Shown one piece after another: positions 5,886-9,231 of a stretch of DNA of 9,231 nucleotides. Numbering within the stretch: position 1 is the first letter of the stretch; every line of letters begins with the position of its first letter. The notes below the pieces were generated by a model. It saw only the letters and a list, made by a program, of their open reading frames with translations. It had not been told where the DNA came from and did no database searches. The position numbers and the translations under genes are program-made. Origin of the DNA: Methanosarcinales archaeon (GTDB taxonomy: Archaea > Halobacteriota > Syntropharchaeia > Alkanophagales > Methanospirareceae); contig JAUXGS010000023.1 in the NCBI GenBank assembly GCA_030621945.1, forward strand, positions 1 to 9,231, read 5' to 3'.

Positions 5886-7022
5886 ATGGAATTCGAATTA
5901 AATGACAGGGAGAAAGTGGTTCAGAGCATAGCGCGAGAGTTCGCAGAGAAGGAAGTACTGCCACGAGCGGCTGAAATAGACCGAAAAGGGAAGTTTCCTT
6001 TGGATATAGTGAAGAGGATGGCGGAACTCGAACTTTTTGGATTGCCTTTTCCCGAGAAATACGGGGGTGCTAATGCATCGCTTTTGAGCTACGTGGTCAT
6101 GGTAGAGGAACTTTCAAGGGCAAGTGCAAGCATCGGATGTTTAAGCGCAGTCGGGCTCATCAGCATCTTTCCCATTCTCTATGTGGGTTCAGATGAGCAG
6201 AAGGAGAGATATCTCAGACCAATGTGTGAAGGCAGCAAATTGGGTGCTTTTGCGTTAACAGAACCTGCTGCGGGGTCTGATCCCCTTTCCATTGAAACCA
6301 CCGCTGTTCATGAAGGCGATGAATACGTGCTCAACGGAAGGAAGGCGTACATTACGAATACCGCTGTCGCAGACGTATACGTGGTTTTTGCATACACGGA
6401 TAAGGGCAAGAAGAGTGCAGGGATGAGTGCTTTTATCGTGGAAAAGGGGACAAAAGGGTTCTCATTTGCTGGGATAGAAAATTTGCTGGGCATGCGTGGT
6501 TGTATGGTTGGAAATTTGGTGTTCGAGGATTGCAGAGTTCCCGAGGAGAACCAGCTTGGCAGCGAGGGTGACGGATTGCGAATAGCTATGGCTACCCTGG
6601 ACAGAGATAGAATAGCAATGGGGAGTATTGGCGTCGGTATCACTCAGGCGTGCCTTGACGCTTCCAAGAAGTATGCAAAAGAGCGAAAGCAGTTTTCTCA
6701 ACCAATCGCCAATTTCCAAGCGGTCCAATTCATGCTTGCGGACATGGCTATGGAGATGGAGGCAGCGCGGTTACTCACGTACAAAGCCGCTTACCTTGCG
6801 GACAAAAGCGAGAGATTCACGAAAGAAGCGTCCATGGCAAAGCTTTATGCCTCGGAAGTTGCGCAACGAGCTGCTACAAACGCAGTGCAAATACATGGCG
6901 GATACGGTTGCACGAATAGATGCCCTGCTGAACGGTATTTCAGAGATGCGAAGATACTCAGTATTGCAGTTGGCACCTCAGAGATACAGAGAATGATAAT
7001 AGCACGGGATGTGTTGAGGTGA
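5886..7022 (+). CDS. acyl-CoA dehydrogenase family flavoprotein (atypical catalytic residues)
   Basis: This is an FAD enzyme of the acyl-CoA dehydrogenase family, which normally introduces the alpha-beta double bond in an acyl-CoA and passes electrons to ETF. From the ATG it has 378 residues, typical of short/medium-chain members. The N-terminal helical domain covers about 1-115. Signature 1, [10 protein letters not shown], is at 123-132 with the FAD-binding strand YITN at 155-158. The C-terminal helical domain carries KERKQF (265-270), signature 2 from QIHGGYG (335-341) and VGTSEIQR (362-369). The position of the usual catalytic Glu, just before GTSEIQR, is Val362. Asp241 in LDRDR aligns with the alternative base Glu of isovaleryl-CoA dehydrogenase. 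Upstream in-frame GTGs at 5874 and 5877 are less likely starts, because GGTGA at 5876-5880 sits five bases before the ATG. The stop overlaps the aroC ribosome binding site. Substrate is unknown; branched-chain or modified acyl-CoA is possible. Confidence 0.9.
   Translation: MEFELNDREKVVQSIAREFAEKEVLPRAAEIDRKGKFPLDIVKRMAELELFGLPFPEKYGGANASLLSYVVMVEELSRASASIGCLSAVGLISIFPILYVGSDEQKERYLRPMCEGSKLGAFALTEPAAGSDPLSIETTAVHEGDEYVLNGRKAYITNTAVADVYVVFAYTDKGKKSAGMSAFIVEKGTKGFSFAGIENLLGMRGCMVGNLVFEDCRVPEENQLGSEGDGLRIAMATLDRDRIAMGSIGVGITQACLDASKKYAKERKQFSQPIANFQAVQFMLADMAMEMEAARLLTYKAAYLADKSERFTKEASMAKLYASEVAQRAATNAVQIHGGYGCTNRCPAERYFRDAKILSIAVGTSEIQRMIIARDVLR
7016..7022 (+). promoter_or_regulatory. ribosome binding site of aroC
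   Basis: GAGGTGA is a near-complete anti-Shine-Dalgarno match, eight bases before the ATG at 7031. It contains the TGA stop of the dehydrogenase, so termination of the first gene and initiation on the second share bases. It decides the aroC start against the in-frame GTG at 7019, which lies inside it. Confidence 0.75.
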
Positions 7023-7030
7023 GATTTACC

Positions 7031-8098
7031 ATGTCTGGCAATTCTTTTGGAAGGATATTTAAGGTGACAACCTGGGGCGAGTCACACGGAGAAGCGATGG
7101 GTGTGGTGGTGGACGGCTGTCCTTCAGGGCTTGAGCTGTCAGAAGAGGATATACAGTACGAACTGGACCGTAGAAAACCAGGCGTAAGCGAAATAACAAC
7201 AGAAAGGAAGGAAGCAGACGAGGTGAAAATATTGTCCGGCGTCTTTGAAGGCAAAACGCTTGGCACTCCTATTTCTATGCTCGTGTGGAATAAGGATGTG
7301 GACTCGAGCCCTTATGAACCCTTAAAACATATTGCGAGACCGGGTCAAGCAGATTTATCTTACCAACTGAAGTACGGGATACGGGACTATCGGGGTGGCG
7401 GAAGAGCTTCTGGACGAGAGACCGTTGCGCGAGTTGCAGCAGGTGCAATAGCAAAGAAGATCTTAGCGGGTCATGCGATACAAATTATCGGGCATGTCGT
7501 GGAAGTCGGCGGGATACGAGCGCGGAAAGTAAGTGTCGAAGAAATAACGAGTAATGCGGAGAGTAATGCCGTCAGGTGCGCTGATTTAGAAGCCGCGAGG
7601 AGAATGGAAGCATTAATAAAAGAGGTGAAGGAAGAAGGGGATAGTGTCGGTGGCATTGTAGAAGTACTTGCTCTGGGTATGCCTGAAGGGTTAGGCGAGC
7701 CCGTCTTCGATAAACTGGATGCGGAACTTGCGAAGGCGTTGATGAGTATCGGAGCGGTGAAAGGAGTGGAGATAGGCGCCGGTTTTGAAGCTGCAAGGCT
7801 GAAAGGGAGCGAGATGAACGATGAATTTTATATAAAAGAAGGAAGGATACGGACGAGAACGAACAATGCAGGAGGGCTCTTAGGTGGTGTTTCAACGGGC
7901 GAGCCTGTAATATGTAGAATAGCAGTGAAGCCTACTTCTTCTATTTCAAAGCCACAAAGAAGTGTTGATATAGAGGAGATGGAGGACGTGGAAATACGAA
8001 TAAAAGGCAGGCATGATCCCTGTATCTGTCCACGCATAGTTCCCGTAGCAGAAGCGATGGTTGCTTTAGTATTGGTAGATTATTTATTGAGGGCTTGA
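7031..8098 (+). CDS. aroC: chorismate synthase (with His106 replaced by Gln)
   Basis: The last common step of aromatic biosynthesis: 5-enolpyruvylshikimate-3-phosphate to chorismate, requiring reduced FMN. The 355 residues are full length. All three family signatures are present: [16 protein letters not shown] (16-31), the second around [12 protein letters not shown] with Ser127, and RHDPC followed by VAEAMV near the C terminus. KGVEIG, NNAGG and KPTSS of the flavin/substrate pocket are also intact. The oddity is RPGQAD at 103-108. In E. coli, Methanosarcina and fungal enzymes this reads RPGHAD, and that His (106 in E. coli numbering, identical here) is one of two histidines shown to matter for catalysis; the other, His19 in GESHG, is kept. 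No flavin reductase domain is fused, so reduced FMN must come from elsewhere. The gene starts eight bases after the dehydrogenase stop, and its own stop is 32 bases from the convergent UbiB-family gene. Confidence 0.94.
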   Translation: MSGNSFGRIFKVTTWGESHGEAMGVVVDGCPSGLELSEEDIQYELDRRKPGVSEITTERKEADEVKILSGVFEGKTLGTPISMLVWNKDVDSSPYEPLKHIARPGQADLSYQLKYGIRDYRGGGRASGRETVARVAAGAIAKKILAGHAIQIIGHVVEVGGIRARKVSVEEITSNAESNAVRCADLEAARRMEALIKEVKEEGDSVGGIVEVLALGMPEGLGEPVFDKLDAELAKALMSIGAVKGVEIGAGFEAARLKGSEMNDEFYIKEGRIRTRTNNAGGLLGGVSTGEPVICRIAVKPTSSISKPQRSVDIEEMEDVEIRIKGRHDPCICPRIVPVAEAMVALVLVDYLLRA

Positions 8099-8130
8099 TG
8101 TGAGTAACAGAAAAAAGAGTATAGGCGTTT

Positions 8131-9231
8131 CTACATTTTACCATGCTGCAGAATGGAGAATAACAGCCAGAAGCCCATTATTCCCGCTCCAAGAAAACCA
8201 ATGATACCAATAACCGGTATCTCGTGCCATTTTGGTGGTACACCGGAAAGAACAATAAGGGCTGAACCGATCACGAGGGACGCCAATACAATTGCAAACA
8301 CCATACGATTGTTGGCCTGGTCGAAGGTTTTGAGCATCGGATCAAGACCTTTATGCTCAAATTTAATCTTTGCCTCCCCTTGTTTTACCAGTGTCAATAT
8401 GTCTCGCGCTTCGGAGGGCAGGTCTCGCATCAGCAAGCTTGCTTCAGTGGCAGAGTGATAGAAATCTTCGATTAACCTCCGGGGACTCATACGATCCATG
8501 ATCAACTTCTTTGCAAACGGTTTGGCATGTTTTACCGCATTAAAATCAGGGTCCAGTTCTCTGCCCACGCCTTCAATGGTCACCAGCGCTTTTGCAAGCA
8601 GGTAGAAGCCCCTGGGTACTTTTAGGCGATATCCCGCGACCACGTTCATAATGCGGTGCAGCAGGCTTCCTATCTCGAGTTCTTCAAGTGTACAATAGGC
8701 ATAAACTTCGATAAGTTCTGCAATATCAGATTCTAACTTCTCACTATCTACTATTTGTCCATATATAGACGCGGATAATTTCAAAATAGTTTTCGTGATT
8801 TTACCGGCGTCTTTATTTATAATCCCAATGAGGACGTCAGCCAGGTCTTCTTGATGCCGTGCTGACAGAGACCCCATCATTCCGTAATCGAGGAAACAAA
8901 TGACATTGTCTTTCAGCACCCTGATGTTACCTGGATGGGGGTCCGCGTGGAAAAAGCCGTGCTCAAATATCTGTTTCAAAATAAGGGTTGCACCCCGTGA
9001 TGCCACGACTTTCGGATCAATGCCGATGTCTTGAACTTGCACTTTTGCTTTTGTAATTTCTGAGACTTTTATCCCGCCAATAAACTCCATCGTCAAGACT
9101 TTACGTGAAGAAAAATCACGATATGCATGAGGCACGTGAATTGTCATGTCCGCCTGAAAATTTCTTGCAAAACGCTCAATATGCGCCGCCTCAATTCTGA
9201 AGTCCAGCTCCTTTCTGATTACACGTGTAAA
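8131..9231 (-). CDS. UbiB/ABC1 (AarF) family kinase-like membrane protein, partial at right edge
   Basis: An atypical kinase-fold protein of the ABC1/UbiB/AarF family. Bacterial and mitochondrial members (UbiB, COQ8) are ATP-binding proteins needed for ubiquinone synthesis; the archaeal role is not known to me. An internal ATG is at 9147, but the frame stays open to the window edge, and the upstream codons encode the conserved KELDFRIEAAHIERFARNF region, so the true start lies outside. Visible elements in order are the family's ELD...EA motif (about 9190-9213), LTMEFIGGIKV, the catalytic loop HADPHPGN (about 8935-8958) and the metal-binding DYG in CFLDYGMMG (about 8878-8905). The last 60 residues hold two membrane helices (around FAIVLASLVIGSALIVL and IGIIGFLGAGIMGFWLLF), as is common for family members. 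The N-terminal KxGQ motif would lie beyond the window. A role in isoprenoid quinone or lipid metabolism is family-based inference. Confidence 0.92.
   Translation of the reverse strand, partial: FTRVIRKELDFRIEAAHIERFARNFQADMTIHVPHAYRDFSSRKVLTMEFIGGIKVSEITKAKVQVQDIGIDPKVVASRGATLILKQIFEHGFFHADPHPGNIRVLKDNVICFLDYGMMGSLSARHQEDLADVLIGIINKDAGKITKTILKLSASIYGQIVDSEKLESDIAELIEVYAYCTLEELEIGSLLHRIMNVVAGYRLKVPRGFYLLAKALVTIEGVGRELDPDFNAVKHAKPFAKKLIMDRMSPRRLIEDFYHSATEASLLMRDLPSEARDILTLVKQGEAKIKFEHKGLDPMLKTFDQANNRMVFAIVLASLVIGSALIVLSGVPPKWHEIPVIGIIGFLGAGIMGFWLLFSILQHGKM

Overview
The window is a stretch of archaeal chromosome. The strongest reason is a complete archaeal-type translation initiation factor aIF2-gamma (minus strand, 4510-5718). 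Archaeal-looking aroD and aroC, a small UPF0292-type TOPRIM protein, TATA-box-like upstream motifs and GGTGA/GAGGTGA Shine-Dalgarno sites agree with this. An acyl-CoA dehydrogenase, an AGCS transporter and a UbiB-family kinase beside these genes would fit an anaerobic euryarchaeon/Halobacteriota lineage (for example relatives of ANME-1 or Syntrophoarchaeum). That placement is inference; no marker here fixes the taxon.

Layout. 1-129: possible C-terminal end of an upstream gene. 184-1584 (+): AGCS-family sodium:alanine/glycine symporter. 1688-2314 (+): 208-residue protein that I do not recognise. 2415-3146 (+): aroD, type I 3-dehydroquinate dehydratase, behind two TTTATAAA boxes. 3127-3531 and 3549-4007 (-): a two-gene unit transcribed as dCMP deaminase then TOPRIM protein, meeting aroD tail to tail with a 20-bp overlap. 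4138-4491 (+): small membrane-anchored coiled-coil protein with a confusing 5' end. 4510-5718 (-): aIF2-gamma, whose 5' end also looks disturbed. 5886-7022 and 7031-8098 (+): acyl-CoA dehydrogenase and aroC (chorismate synthase), tightly coupled, with the aroC ribosome binding site lying across the dehydrogenase stop codon. 8131-9231 (-): UbiB/ABC1-family kinase-like protein with two C-terminal membrane segments, running off the right edge.

How the genes relate. aroD and aroC carry out steps 3 and 7 of the shikimate pathway, but they sit 4 kb apart with unrelated genes between them, so this is a scattered pathway and not an aro operon. The dCMP deaminase feeds dUMP to thymidylate synthesis. 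The other genes are housekeeping or metabolic singletons. I see no mobile element, CRISPR array, rRNA or tRNA, and no gene-free stretch longer than about 190 bases.

Most worth a second look. (1) Chorismate synthase has Gln at position 106, where the family has a near-invariant catalytic His. (2) The acyl-CoA dehydrogenase next to it has Val where the usual catalytic Glu sits, and an Asp at the alternative base position used by isovaleryl-CoA dehydrogenase. (3) Two genes (aIF2-gamma and the coiled-coil protein) have 5' ends that would become conventional if a five-G run were one base shorter or longer, which suggests homopolymer indels or real frameshifts. I did not find a clear new multi-gene system.
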